Assembly (NCBI GenBank): GCA_020637555.1
Contig: JACKKF010000007.1
Span: forward strand, 1 to 64,000
Source of the DNA: Rhodobacter sp.
GTDB lineage: Bacteria > Pseudomonadota > Alphaproteobacteria > Rhodobacterales > Rhodobacteraceae
Length of the DNA stretch: 64,000 nt
Direction: 5' to 3'
Position numbers and translations under genes: made by a program. Below the pieces are notes generated by a model. That model did not search any database and was not told the DNA's origin. It saw only the letters and a list, made by a program, of their open reading frames with translations. Every line of letters begins with the position of its first letter. Position 1 is the stretch's first letter. This document shows, piece by piece, positions 9,157-16,852 of the stretch.

Positions 9157-10525
9157 CGGGGGGCCTTCCTTGGCGGGCGGGCTGATCAAAGGCGCTGCGG
9201 AACGGCCACAATACCACGGCTCCTCCCGCCAGGATCAGCGCATTCTCCAGGTCGAATCCGGTGGCCAGCGCAACAGTCGCCCCGGCGAGCAGCGTCGCGA
9301 TGCTGGCGGCAAAGGCCGCGCGCCGACGCTGGGCCAGGCCAAAGGACAGCGCGACCAGCGCCAACCCCGCCAGGCCCGATGCCAGCGCGCCGCCCCGTGT
9401 CAGGATCAGCGCCACCAGGTCGCCGTCAGCCAGCGCGTTGCTGCGCATGGACGGCACCAGCGACACCAGCCCCAGGTAGATCCCGAAACCGCAGGCCACG
9501 ACCGCGACCAGCGAGGGCGCCAACCCGTGCAGCGCGCTCAGAACCGGCTGGACCGGCTCGGGCAGGCGACGCAGCAGGCGACTGGCCAGATTGCTGATCG
9601 CGCGGGCCTCGGTCAGGGCGACGACCAGAAAACCCAGGCCAAAGGGCACCAGGTAATAGATCAGCCGGAACAGCAGCAGCGCGGCGGCGGCCTCGCTTAC
9701 GGGAACGGCGGCGGGCATGACACCCAGCACGACCGTTTCGAACACGCCGACGCCGCCGGGCACATGGCTGAGAACGCCGATCATGATGGCCGCCGAATAG
9801 ACCGCGAGAAAGGTCGCGAAATCCGGTTTTCCGGCGGGCAGCAGCACCCACAGCGCAAAGGATGCCGCCGCGATGTCGATCAGGGTCACCACGATCTGCC
9901 CGGCCAGATCGCGCGGCGGCGGCATGTGCAGCGTCACGCGCAACACGCGGATCGTGCGCCCCCGGACCGAGGCATAGCCGATCGCCGCGACCGCCACGAC
10001 CAGAATGCCCGCCGCGATGGCCTGGATCGTGCCGGCAGCATAGGGCAGGTAGCTGGCAACGGCATGGGGGTGCACGGCCAACGCCGCCAGTCCGACCAGC
10101 GTCAGCCCGGTTCCCAGCGCCACCGCGACATAGGCCGAGACCGCCGCGACCTCGAGCGCGCCGAGCCCGACCGCGGAATAGAGCCTGTAGCGCACCGCGC
10201 CGCCGGAAATCGCGCTGACACCGATGGTATTGCCAAAGGCGAAGGCGAGGAACCCGCCCAGGGCAACGACGCCCGCGGGCAATTGGTGGCGGATGAACCG
10301 CAGGCCGAACCAGTCATAGCAGACCAGCGCGGCATACCCCGCGGCCGTGGCAACCAGCGCCGCCGCCAGCGCCGAGCCGGGCATGGCGTGGATCTGCGCC
10401 AGGATGTCGGCCGGTCTGACCGGGCGCAGAAGATGCACCAGCGCCGAGATCCCCATCGCGAACAGCACGCCCGCCAGAAGGATCGGGCCGTATCGTTTCA
10501 ATGCGCGGATCGTCGGGGTCGGCAC
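9140..10525 (-). CDS. Integral membrane protein with MprF-type flippase domain (UPF0104)
   Basis: A 461-residue polytopic protein matching the N-terminal flippase domain of MprF/lysylphosphatidylglycerol synthase and YbhN-like proteins. The diagnostic stretch is FGNTIGVSAISGGAVRYRL, followed by VLSHVPGGVGVFETVVL and RLIYYLVPFGLGF. The catalytic aminoacyl-transferase domain of full MprF is missing, so it probably flips or transports lipids without modifying them. I chose the GTG at 10525 (PTPTIRALKRYGP...) because GAGGA lies 8 bases upstream and no in-frame ATG fits; the start is uncertain. Its 17-base overlap with the DedA-PAP2-LssY gene indicates one transcript and a joint membrane-lipid task. 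Confidence 0.85.
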   Translation of the reverse strand: MPTPTIRALKRYGPILLAGVLFAMGISALVHLLRPVRPADILAQIHAMPGSALAAALVATAAGYAALVCYDWFGLRFIRHQLPAGVVALGGFLAFAFGNTIGVSAISGGAVRYRLYSAVGLGALEVAAVSAYVAVALGTGLTLVGLAALAVHPHAVASYLPYAAGTIQAIAAGILVVAVAAIGYASVRGRTIRVLRVTLHMPPPRDLAGQIVVTLIDIAAASFALWVLLPAGKPDFATFLAVYSAAIMIGVLSHVPGGVGVFETVVLGVMPAAVPVSEAAAALLLFRLIYYLVPFGLGFLVVALTEARAISNLASRLLRRLPEPVQPVLSALHGLAPSLVAVVACGFGIYLGLVSLVPSMRSNALADGDLVALILTRGGALASGLAGLALVALSFGLAQRRRAAFAASIATLLAGATVALATGFDLENALILAGGAVVLWPFRSAFDQPARQGRPPDVSLD

Positions 10526-10798
10526 TCGGGGGTCCTCGGGGCTGCCGTTCGGCCATGATGCGGCGTCGATACGCCATCTGCGGGGGATGGCAATCCGTTT
10601 CTGCCCCGAAATCGGCTTCTTACGAAAATGTAACCCCGCCCGATGCCGCGAAAGACGGCGCGCTCCGGCGCGCAATCGCGATCCGCATCCAGCCTGTCCG
10701 GCGCCGCCAGGATCGCGAAACGCAAGCCGCGCGGGGCCCTTGGCAAGCCGCGGCGAAAGCAACGCGATCGCCACCCCTCGCGCGCGCGGTGCGCGCGG
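10526..10798. other. Intergenic gap between tRNA and flippase-like gene
   Basis: About 270 bases without a convincing gene. The frame of the flippase-like protein stays open through much of it, but the translation is Arg/Pro/Ala-rich with no family-like segment. It presumably carries the promoter of the downstream flippase/DedA pair. I see no clear operator or strong hairpin. Confidence 0.4.
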
Positions 10799-10874
10799 TG
10801 GTAGGCCCGGAGGGACTCGAACCCCCAACCAAGGCGTTATGAGCGCCCTGCTCTGACCATTGAGCTACAGGCCC
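10799..10874 (-). tRNA. tRNA with CAU anticodon, probably tRNA-Ile2 (lysidine type)
   Basis: A complete 76-nucleotide tRNA on the minus strand with encoded CCA (10799-10801). The 7-bp acceptor stem pairs GGGCCTG with CGGGCCT (including G1-U72 and one internal U-G wobble), discriminator A; the D-arm has GCTC/GAGC, the anticodon loop is CTCATAA, and the T-arm has the GGTTCGAGTCC core. A CAU anticodon can mean initiator Met, elongator Met, or AUA-reading tRNA-Ile whose C34 is modified by TilS. The acceptor lacks the C1:A72 mismatch of initiators. The GGGCCTG acceptor and the CGCCTTGGTTG variable region resemble bacterial tRNA-Ile2 more than elongator Met. Identity as Ile2 is moderately confident; the tRNA itself is certain. 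Confidence 0.9.
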
Positions 10875-10909
10875 GGCCGGGCTTTGGGTAGTAAGCGGCG
10901 GGCAAGGGG

Positions 10910-11275
10910 TCAAGGGGAAAAGGGGGGCTCGGGCAGGGGGGCGAGGCCGGCCTGCACGCGTTTGGGCAACTGCGCGCGGATCAGGCGATAGCTGGTTGCG
11001 ATCCGGTGGCGCAATTCGTCCGGCGCGGTTTCAGGCGGCAGGTAAACCCAGCTTCGGTGCATGTAGGGCGCGCGCTCGGCGATGCGGGCGTCGATCAGCA
11101 TCTGTGCCGTTTCGACGCTGTCCGTCTTGACGCTGACACCGTCGCGGCGCGCGCCGAGAGAGGCGAACATCCGGCCGCCGACCTTCCAGCAGTCGTGTCC
11201 GCCGCCCCAGGGGTCGGATACCTCGGCCCCGGGCAGCGCGGCGCACAGGGCGTTGATCGGATCGCGCGGTGACAT
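10910..11275 (-). CDS. MmcQ/YjbR family protein
   Basis: A 121-residue protein of the small MmcQ/YjbR (CyaY-like fold) family. The diagnostic run is LPGAEVSDPWGGGHDCWKVG followed by GGRMFASLGARRDGVSVKTD and the C-terminal HRSWVYLPP. Proteins of this family are often described as DNA-binding-like but have no firmly established function. An upstream in-frame ATG at 11287 (or 11386) would extend it; similarity begins near 11275. It ends 35 bases before the tRNA on the same strand and is divergent from purM, with which it shares a roughly 100-base promoter region. Confidence 0.75.
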   Translation of the reverse strand: MSPRDPINALCAALPGAEVSDPWGGGHDCWKVGGRMFASLGARRDGVSVKTDSVETAQMLIDARIAERAPYMHRSWVYLPPETAPDELRHRIATSYRLIRAQLPKRVQAGLAPLPEPPFSP

Positions 11276-11378
11276 GCGCCCGATCATGCGCCGTTTGCGG
11301 GTGCGAAACAAGGCATCCGCATTGAACCCTGCGCCGCGATGGGGTAACGCCACGGCAAACTCGGGCCGGGGGTGCGCC

Positions 11379-12422
11379 ATGACCACGAAGAACGGATTGA
11401 CCTATGCGCAGGCAGGCGTCGATATCGACGCGGGCAACGCCCTGGTCGAGCGGATCAAACCTGCCGCGAAGCGAACCAGCCGCCCCGGGACGATGTCTGG
11501 CCTGGGCGGGTTCGGCGCGCTCTTCGATCTGAAAGGCGCGGGCTACACCGACCCGGTCCTGGTGGCCGCCACCGACGGCGTCGGCACCAAGTTGCGTATC
11601 GCGATCGACACCGGCGTGGTTGCCACGATCGGCATCGATCTGGTGGCGATGTGCGTCAACGACCTGGTGTGCCAGGGTGCCGAGCCCTTGTTCTTCCTGG
11701 ACTATTTCGCCACCGGCAAGCTCGAGGTCGAACAGGCCGCCCGCATCATCGAGGGGATCGCCGATGGCTGCGCCCAGTCGGGCTGCGCGCTGATCGGCGG
11801 CGAGACGGCCGAAATGCCCGGGATGTATCACGCCGGTGATTTCGACCTGGCGGGTTTCGCCGTCGGCGCGATGGAACGGGGCACCGACCTGCCCGCCGGC
11901 GTGACCGAAGGGGACGTTCTGCTGGGCCTGGCGTCGAACGGGGTGCATTCGAACGGCTATTCGCTGGTGCGCAAGGTGGTCGAAAAGGCCGGGCTGACCT
12001 GGGCAGACGCCTGTCCGTTCGGCCCGGGCACCGTGGGCGAGGCACTGCTGGCGCCGACCCGGCTGTATGTGAAGCCCGCGCTGGCGGCCATTCGCGCAGG
12101 CGGGGTCCATGCGCTGGCGCATATCACCGGCGGCGGCCTGACGGAAAACCTGCCGCGTGTCCTGCCCGAGGGGCTGGGCGCGACCATCGACCTGACCGCG
12201 TGGCCGCTGCCGCCGGTCTTTGGCTGGATGGCCGGCGTTGCCGGGTTCGACGAGCCCGAGCTGCTGAAAACCTTCAACAGCGGCATCGGCATGATCGTCG
12301 TCGTCGCCGCCGACCGCGCCGAGGCGCTGGCCGACCTGCTGTCGTCCGAGGGCGAGCGTGTCTTCCGGCTGGGCCATGTGACCCCGGGTGCGGGCGTCAC
12401 CTATCGCGGGCACGTCCTGTGA
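11379..12422 (+). CDS. purM: Phosphoribosylformylglycinamidine cyclo-ligase (AIR synthetase)
   Basis: A 347-residue cytosolic enzyme of de novo purine synthesis that closes formylglycinamidine ribonucleotide to 5-aminoimidazole ribonucleotide using ATP. The length and motifs are typical: KRTSRPGTMSGLGGFGALF, the ATP/substrate segment LVAATDGVGTKLRIA, MCVNDLVCQGAEPLFFLDYF, and GGETAEMPGMY. The ATG at 11379 gives the conserved TTKNGLTYAQAGVDIDAGN N-terminus. Its TGA stop is nested in the GTGA of purN, so the two are translationally coupled and make consecutive-pathway enzymes (PurN acts earlier, at GAR formylation). Confidence 0.97.
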   Translation: MTTKNGLTYAQAGVDIDAGNALVERIKPAAKRTSRPGTMSGLGGFGALFDLKGAGYTDPVLVAATDGVGTKLRIAIDTGVVATIGIDLVAMCVNDLVCQGAEPLFFLDYFATGKLEVEQAARIIEGIADGCAQSGCALIGGETAEMPGMYHAGDFDLAGFAVGAMERGTDLPAGVTEGDVLLGLASNGVHSNGYSLVRKVVEKAGLTWADACPFGPGTVGEALLAPTRLYVKPALAAIRAGGVHALAHITGGGLTENLPRVLPEGLGATIDLTAWPLPPVFGWMAGVAGFDEPELLKTFNSGIGMIVVVAADRAEALADLLSSEGERVFRLGHVTPGAGVTYRGHVL

Positions 12423-13006
12423 AACGGGTCGCCATCCTGATCTCAGGGGGCGGTTCGAACATGGTGGCGCTGGCACGGTCGATGGTGGGCGACCACCCGG
12501 CGCGTCCGGTGCTGGTGCTGTCGAACGACCCGGATGCCAAGGGGCTGACGCGGGCGGCCGAGATGGGCATCCCCGTCGCGGCGGTGGATCATCGCCCATT
12601 CCGGGGCGATCGCGCGGGATTCGAGGCCGCCTTGCTGCAACCGCTGCTGGCCGCCGCTCCCGACGTCCTGTGCCTGGCGGGGTTCATGCGCATCCTGACA
12701 CCCGCGTTCACCCAGCGGTTTGCCGGGCGGATGCTGAACATCCACCCCTCGCTGTTGCCGAAATATCCCGGGTTGCACACCCATCAGCGGGCGCTGGATG
12801 CCGGCGACCATCAGGCCGGGTGCACGGTGCACGAGGTGATCGCCGCGCTCGATGCCGGCCCGGTTCTGGGGCAGGCGCGGGTGCCGGTGCTGCCGGGCGA
12901 TACCGCCGATGTGCTGGCCGCGCGTGTGCTGGTGCAGGAACACCGGCTGTATCCGGCGGTGCTCAGGCGTTTTGCGGTGGGCGACAGAACGCCGGTCATC
13001 CTCTGA
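12419..13006 (+). CDS. purN: Phosphoribosylglycinamide formyltransferase
   Basis: A 195-residue enzyme that transfers a formyl group from 10-formyl-THF to GAR in purine synthesis. The GTG start at 12419 overlaps the purM stop as GTGA and gives KRVAILISGGGSNMVALARS, the substrate-phosphate loop. Catalytic signature segments follow: FMRILTPAFTQRFAGRMLNI, HPSLLPKYPGLHTHQRALDA, and GCTVHEVIAALDAGPVLGQ with the conserved His/Asp. Its 3' end overlaps the convergent MFS gene by 11 bases, so transcription must stop inside, or read through into, the neighbour. Confidence 0.97.
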   Translation: MKRVAILISGGGSNMVALARSMVGDHPARPVLVLSNDPDAKGLTRAAEMGIPVAAVDHRPFRGDRAGFEAALLQPLLAAAPDVLCLAGFMRILTPAFTQRFAGRMLNIHPSLLPKYPGLHTHQRALDAGDHQAGCTVHEVIAALDAGPVLGQARVPVLPGDTADVLAARVLVQEHRLYPAVLRRFAVGDRTPVIL

Positions 13007-14237
13007 CCCGCCAGGGCACGGCGGCCATGAGGGCCAGGGAAACCAGCGCCAGCGCGCCGGTCAGCGCCAGTGTCAGCCCCGGGCCGAACAGCGCCAGAGA
13101 GCCGGCCATGGCAAAGGGCGCGATGGCGGCGACCAGCATCCTCAGGCTGGCCAGACGGCCCAGGCGCGCCGCGTAGCCGCGCAAGCCGAACAGCGCCAGC
13201 GGAACGGTTCCGCGCACGGTGGTGGCCAACCCTTGCCCGATGCCGAAAAGCACCGCAAAGGTGGCGGCCGAGGCAAAGCTGACTGGCGCCAGCGCCAGAA
13301 TCGCGACCGACACCGCCAGACAGGCCAGCGCGAAGAGGGCCGTCAGCATCGGGTGGCGGTGATGGGCAACCAGCATTTCCAGCACCCGCGCGGCCACCTG
13401 CGACGGCCCCATCAGCGCCCCCGCCGCCACCGCGGCGGCCTGCCCCAGGCCCAGCGCGCCCAGCACGGGAACCCATTGCGCGCTGAACGCCGACATGACC
13501 GCCCAGGACAGTGCCAGCGCCAGCGCCAGCAGCACCATGGCCCGTCCGTGCAGCCGGTCGGGCAGGGGGGCAAAGGGGGGCGGTGTCCGATCGCTCGCCC
13601 GGGTCGCGTCGCCCCTCGGCAAGGACAGGTGCAGGGGCAGGCACAGCAGCAGATGCAGCGCGGCAAAGGTCACATAGGCCTCGCGCCAGCCCCAGGTCTG
13701 CTGGAGCGCCAGCGTCAGCGGCCAGAACACGGTCGAGGCAAATCCCCCCAGCATCGTCATCAGCGTGATCGCCCGCCGGGCGCGCCCTGCGCCGACGGCC
13801 TGTGCCAGCGCCGCGAAGGCCGCGTCATACAGAACCAGCGGCGCGACCATCTCGATCAGCAGCAGCGCTGCGGCCAGGCCCCAGGCGCCGCCGACCTGCG
13901 ACATCAGCGCAAACCCCAGCGCCGCGGCCAGCGACCCCGCCGCCATCATCCGCCGCGCCCCCAGCCGGTCGATCAGCGATCCAGCCAGCGGCGCCGACAG
14001 GCTGCCGGCCAGCAAGGCGGCGGACAGCAGGCCATAGGACAGGGTCAGCGACAGGCCCAGATCGGCCGACATCTGCGTCACCAGCACGCCAAAGGCATAA
14101 TAGATCGTTCCGAATCCGACGATCTGTGTCACGCCCAGGGTCAGCACCGGGCGCAACACGCCGCCAGCCAGGAATTGCCGCGCCGCGGCAAGGCGGCGGG
14201 GCCCCGAGTGGCGCGACTCAGCGGGTTCGTCAGGCAT
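12996..14237 (-). CDS. Major facilitator superfamily transporter
   Basis: A 413-residue polytopic protein with about 12 hydrophobic segments in two halves, separated by the hydrophilic loop PRGDATRASDRTPPPFAPLP. The first half contains the MFS-type loop LAGSLIDRLGARRMMAAGSL. No substrate-specific motif is recognised; it resembles the oxalate/formate-antiporter-like or general metabolite MFS groups. The ATG at 14237 starts MPDEPAESRHSG. It is divergent from sucC, sharing a 179-base regulatory gap, and convergent with purN, overlapping it by 11 bases. Confidence 0.85.
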   Translation of the reverse strand: MPDEPAESRHSGPRRLAAARQFLAGGVLRPVLTLGVTQIVGFGTIYYAFGVLVTQMSADLGLSLTLSYGLLSAALLAGSLSAPLAGSLIDRLGARRMMAAGSLAAALGFALMSQVGGAWGLAAALLLIEMVAPLVLYDAAFAALAQAVGAGRARRAITLMTMLGGFASTVFWPLTLALQQTWGWREAYVTFAALHLLLCLPLHLSLPRGDATRASDRTPPPFAPLPDRLHGRAMVLLALALALSWAVMSAFSAQWVPVLGALGLGQAAAVAAGALMGPSQVAARVLEMLVAHHRHPMLTALFALACLAVSVAILALAPVSFASAATFAVLFGIGQGLATTVRGTVPLALFGLRGYAARLGRLASLRMLVAAIAPFAMAGSLALFGPGLTLALTGALALVSLALMAAVPWRVRG

Positions 14238-14279
14238 GGATTCAATCCTCGGCGGCGGGGCGATCACGCAGGCCCTTGT

Positions 14280-14309
14280 TGTGATCACACTTTTCAAAGC
14301 CGTGATCAC
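14280..14309. promoter_or_regulatory. Paired GTGATCAC palindromes between the MFS gene and sucC
   Basis: Two copies of the perfect palindrome GTGATCAC lie at 14281-14288 and 14302-14309; the first extends to TGTGATCACA (14280-14289). The centres are 21 bases apart, two helical turns, so a dimeric regulator could occupy both on one DNA face. They lie 43 and 65 bases upstream of the MFS start and about 110-135 bases upstream of the sucC GTG, in an unusually AT-rich stretch for this window. They could control either gene or both. The regulator is unknown. Confidence 0.5.
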
Positions 14310-14416
14310 AAATCAAAGAAATTCCCCTGATCGCGAAGTTTTGCACGATTAATTCGTTTGTGCCACGCTGGTTTCGTGGCAAGACGGCCCAAATTCGCAG
14401 CAACGGGGGCAGTTCC

Positions 14417-15610
14417 GTGAACATCCATGAATACCAGGCGAAGGCCCTGCTTCGCAGCTACGGCGTGCCGGTCTCGGACGGCCGTGTCGTCCTGAGGGCG
14501 GAAGACGCCAAGACGGCGGCGGGCGAGCTGGACGGGCCGCTCTGGGTCGTCAAGGCGCAAATCCACGCCGGCGGGCGCGGAAAGGGCAAGTTCAAGGAAG
14601 CCGAAGCAGGCGAAAAGGGCGGCGTGCGGCTGGCCAAATCGGTCGAAGAGGCCGAGGCGATGACCAAGCAGATGCTGGGCCGCACCCTGGTCACCCACCA
14701 GACCGGCCCCGCTGGCAAGCAGGTGAACCGCATCTACATCGAGGATGGCTCGGACATCGCGCGCGAACTCTATCTGGCGCTGCTGGTCGATCGCGGCACC
14801 TCGCGCGTGTCGTTCGTCTGCTCGACCGAGGGCGGCATGGACATCGAGGAAGTCGCGGCCTCGACCCCGGAAAAGATCCTGTCGTTCAGCGTGGACCCGG
14901 CCACCGGGCTCAGCGATTTTCATGGCCGCCGTGTAGCCTTTGCCCTCGGTCTGTCGGGTGCGCAGGTCAAGCAATGCGTCGCCCTGATCAAGAATCTCTA
15001 CCGCGCCTTCATCGAGAAGGACATGGAGATGCTGGAAATCAACCCGCTGATCGTGATGACCGACGGCAACCTCAAGGCGCTGGATGCCAAGGTGGGCTTT
15101 GACGGCAACGCGATCTACCGCCACGCCGACATCGCCGCCCTGCGCGACGAGACGGAAGAGGACCCCAAGGAACTGGCGGCCTCGAAGTTCGACCTGAACT
15201 ACATCGCGCTGGACGGCGAGATCGGTTGCATGGTGAACGGCGCCGGTCTGGCTATGGCCACGATGGACATCATCAAGCTGTATGGCGCGGAACCGGCGAA
15301 CTTCCTGGACGTCGGCGGCGGCGCGACCAAGGAAAAGGTCACCGAGGCGTTCAAGATCATCACCTCGGACCCGAACGTGAAGGGGATCCTGGTCAACATC
15401 TTTGGCGGCATCATGCGCTGCGACATCATCGCCGAGGGCACCATCGCCGCGGTGAAAGAGGTCGGCTTGCAGGTTCCGCTGGTGGTGCGGCTTGAAGGCA
15501 CCAACGTCGAGCTGGGCAAGCAGATCATCAACGAAAGCGGCCTGAACGTCATCGCCGCCGACAACCTGTCGGACGCCGCGCAGAAGATCGTCAAGGCAGT
15601 GAAGGGGTAA
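14417..15610 (+). CDS. sucC: Succinate-CoA ligase (ADP-forming) beta subunit
   Basis: A 397-residue ATP-grasp subunit of the TCA-cycle enzyme that converts succinyl-CoA to succinate with substrate-level phosphorylation. The start is GTG at 14417, giving the family-typical NIHEYQAKALLRSYGVPV. ATP-grasp segments are visible in WVVKAQIHAGGRGKGKFKEA and EINPLIVMTDGNLKALDAK, and NIFGGIMRCDIIAEG near the C-terminus contacts the alpha subunit. It opens the sucC-sucD-sucA-sucB run. No malate dehydrogenase gene precedes it here, although mdh often does in alphaproteobacteria; a divergent MFS gene is there instead. Confidence 0.97.
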   Translation: MNIHEYQAKALLRSYGVPVSDGRVVLRAEDAKTAAGELDGPLWVVKAQIHAGGRGKGKFKEAEAGEKGGVRLAKSVEEAEAMTKQMLGRTLVTHQTGPAGKQVNRIYIEDGSDIARELYLALLVDRGTSRVSFVCSTEGGMDIEEVAASTPEKILSFSVDPATGLSDFHGRRVAFALGLSGAQVKQCVALIKNLYRAFIEKDMEMLEINPLIVMTDGNLKALDAKVGFDGNAIYRHADIAALRDETEEDPKELAASKFDLNYIALDGEIGCMVNGAGLAMATMDIIKLYGAEPANFLDVGGGATKEKVTEAFKIITSDPNVKGILVNIFGGIMRCDIIAEGTIAAVKEVGLQVPLVVRLEGTNVELGKQIINESGLNVIAADNLSDAAQKIVKAVKG

Positions 15611-15614
15611 GCAG

Positions 15615-15947
15615 GTGGCGGCGAACTCCACTCCACTCTATCCCCTCGAGAACCCGCTCCACGCGGCTCTTCTCTTGGGGTTCGGAGTTGTGGCTTGGAG
15701 TATCTCCACCGCTGCTCGGTCCGCTGCGAATAATCGTGACAAGATGATCGAGATCAGCCGGCACAATCCGTGGTTCCGCTTGGTTCACAGGCGTTCAATG
15801 ACCGAGGACGAGGTGAACCGCCGAATTCCGAGGGAGTTCTGGTCTGTGTATGGCGCAGCCGCCTACCTCGGACAGGCAATTGGATTGTGTTTCGTGGCCG
15901 GCGGTCTGGTCGCCTTGGCTATCTCGCTTGCGAAGAAGTTCATCTAA
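15615..15947 (+). CDS. Small membrane protein of unknown function inserted between sucC and sucD
   Basis: A 110-residue protein that I do not recognise. It starts with GTG at 15615, 4 bases after the sucC stop. It has two hydrophobic segments, HAALLLGFGVVAWSISTAA (residues about 15-33) and YLGQAIGLCFVAGGLVALAI (about 84-103), around a basic hydrophilic middle (NNRDKMIEISRHNPWFRLV, then HRRSMTEDEVNRRIP). My count of its bases gives about 58% GC, lower than sucC and sucD, with codons such as TTG, AAT, GGA, ATT and TCT that the neighbours avoid. It is in frame for operon expression and the sucD RBS follows. The composition suggests recent acquisition. Confidence 0.7.
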   Translation: MAANSTPLYPLENPLHAALLLGFGVVAWSISTAARSAANNRDKMIEISRHNPWFRLVHRRSMTEDEVNRRIPREFWSVYGAAAYLGQAIGLCFVAGGLVALAISLAKKFI

Positions 15948-15963
15948 TTAGGAGACGGCACAC

Positions 15964-16848
15964 ATGGCCATTCTCGTCGACGAAAACACCAAGGTCATCT
16001 GCCAGGGCTTCACCGGCTCGCAGGGCACCTTCCACTCGGAACAGGCGATCGCCTACGGCACCAAGATGGTCGGCGGGGTCACCCCCGGCAAGGGCGGCAC
16101 CAGCCACCTGGACCTGCCGGTGTTCAACTCGGTGCATGAAGCCAAGGCGGTCACCGGCGCCAATGCCAGCGTGATCTACGTTCCGCCACCCTTCGCGGCC
16201 GATTCGATCCTGGAAGCGATCGACGCCGAGATGGGGCTGATCGTCTGCATCACCGAAGGGATCCCGGTCCTCGACATGATGAAGGTCAAGCGCGCGCTGA
16301 TCGATTCGAAATCGCGCCTGATCGGGCCGAACTGCCCCGGCGTCATCACGCCCGAGGCCTGCAAGATCGGCATCATGCCCGGTCACATCCACCAGCGCGG
16401 CAGCGTCGGTGTGGTCTCGCGTTCGGGCACGCTGACCTATGAGGCGGTCAAGCAGACCTCGGATCTGGGGCTGGGCCAGTCGACCGCGGTCGGCATCGGC
16501 GGCGACCCGATCAAGGGAACCGAGCATATCGACGTGCTGAACATGTTCCTGGACGACCCCGAGACGCAGTCGATCATCATGATCGGCGAGATCGGCGGCT
16601 CGGCCGAGGAAGAAGCGGCCGAATTCCTGGCCGAACAGCGCAAGAAGGGCCGCTGGAAGCCGGTTGCCGGCTTCATCGCGGGCCGCACCGCGCCGAAGGG
16701 CCGCCGCATGGGCCACGCCGGTGCCATCGTGTCGGGCGGCAAGGGCGACGCGGAGTCGAAGATCGAGGCCATGAAATCGGCCGGGATCATCGTCGCCGAC
16801 AGCCCCGCCACGCTGGGCGAAGCGGTGATGAAGGCGATCAAGGGGTAA
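15964..16848 (+). CDS. sucD: Succinate-CoA ligase alpha subunit
   Basis: A 294-residue subunit that binds CoA and carries the phosphorylated histidine. The N-terminal Rossmann part begins AILVDENTKVICQGFTGSQG; the CoA region includes IGPNCPGVITPEACKIGIMP; the active-site histidine is H251 in RRMGHAGAIVSGGKG. A clean AGGAG sits about ten bases before the ATG. It forms the heterotetramer with SucC, although the two genes are separated here by a 110-codon gene. An exported protein gene follows 4 bases after the stop. Confidence 0.97.
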   Translation: MAILVDENTKVICQGFTGSQGTFHSEQAIAYGTKMVGGVTPGKGGTSHLDLPVFNSVHEAKAVTGANASVIYVPPPFAADSILEAIDAEMGLIVCITEGIPVLDMMKVKRALIDSKSRLIGPNCPGVITPEACKIGIMPGHIHQRGSVGVVSRSGTLTYEAVKQTSDLGLGQSTAVGIGGDPIKGTEHIDVLNMFLDDPETQSIIMIGEIGGSAEEEAAEFLAEQRKKGRWKPVAGFIAGRTAPKGRRMGHAGAIVSGGKGDAESKIEAMKSAGIIVADSPATLGEAVMKAIKG

Positions 16849-16852
16849 CGCC

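Noticed and set aside
14238..14416. Possible malate dehydrogenase remnant upstream of sucC
   Set aside because: mdh often precedes sucC in relatives, but no Mdh-like sequence is readable in the gap on either strand.
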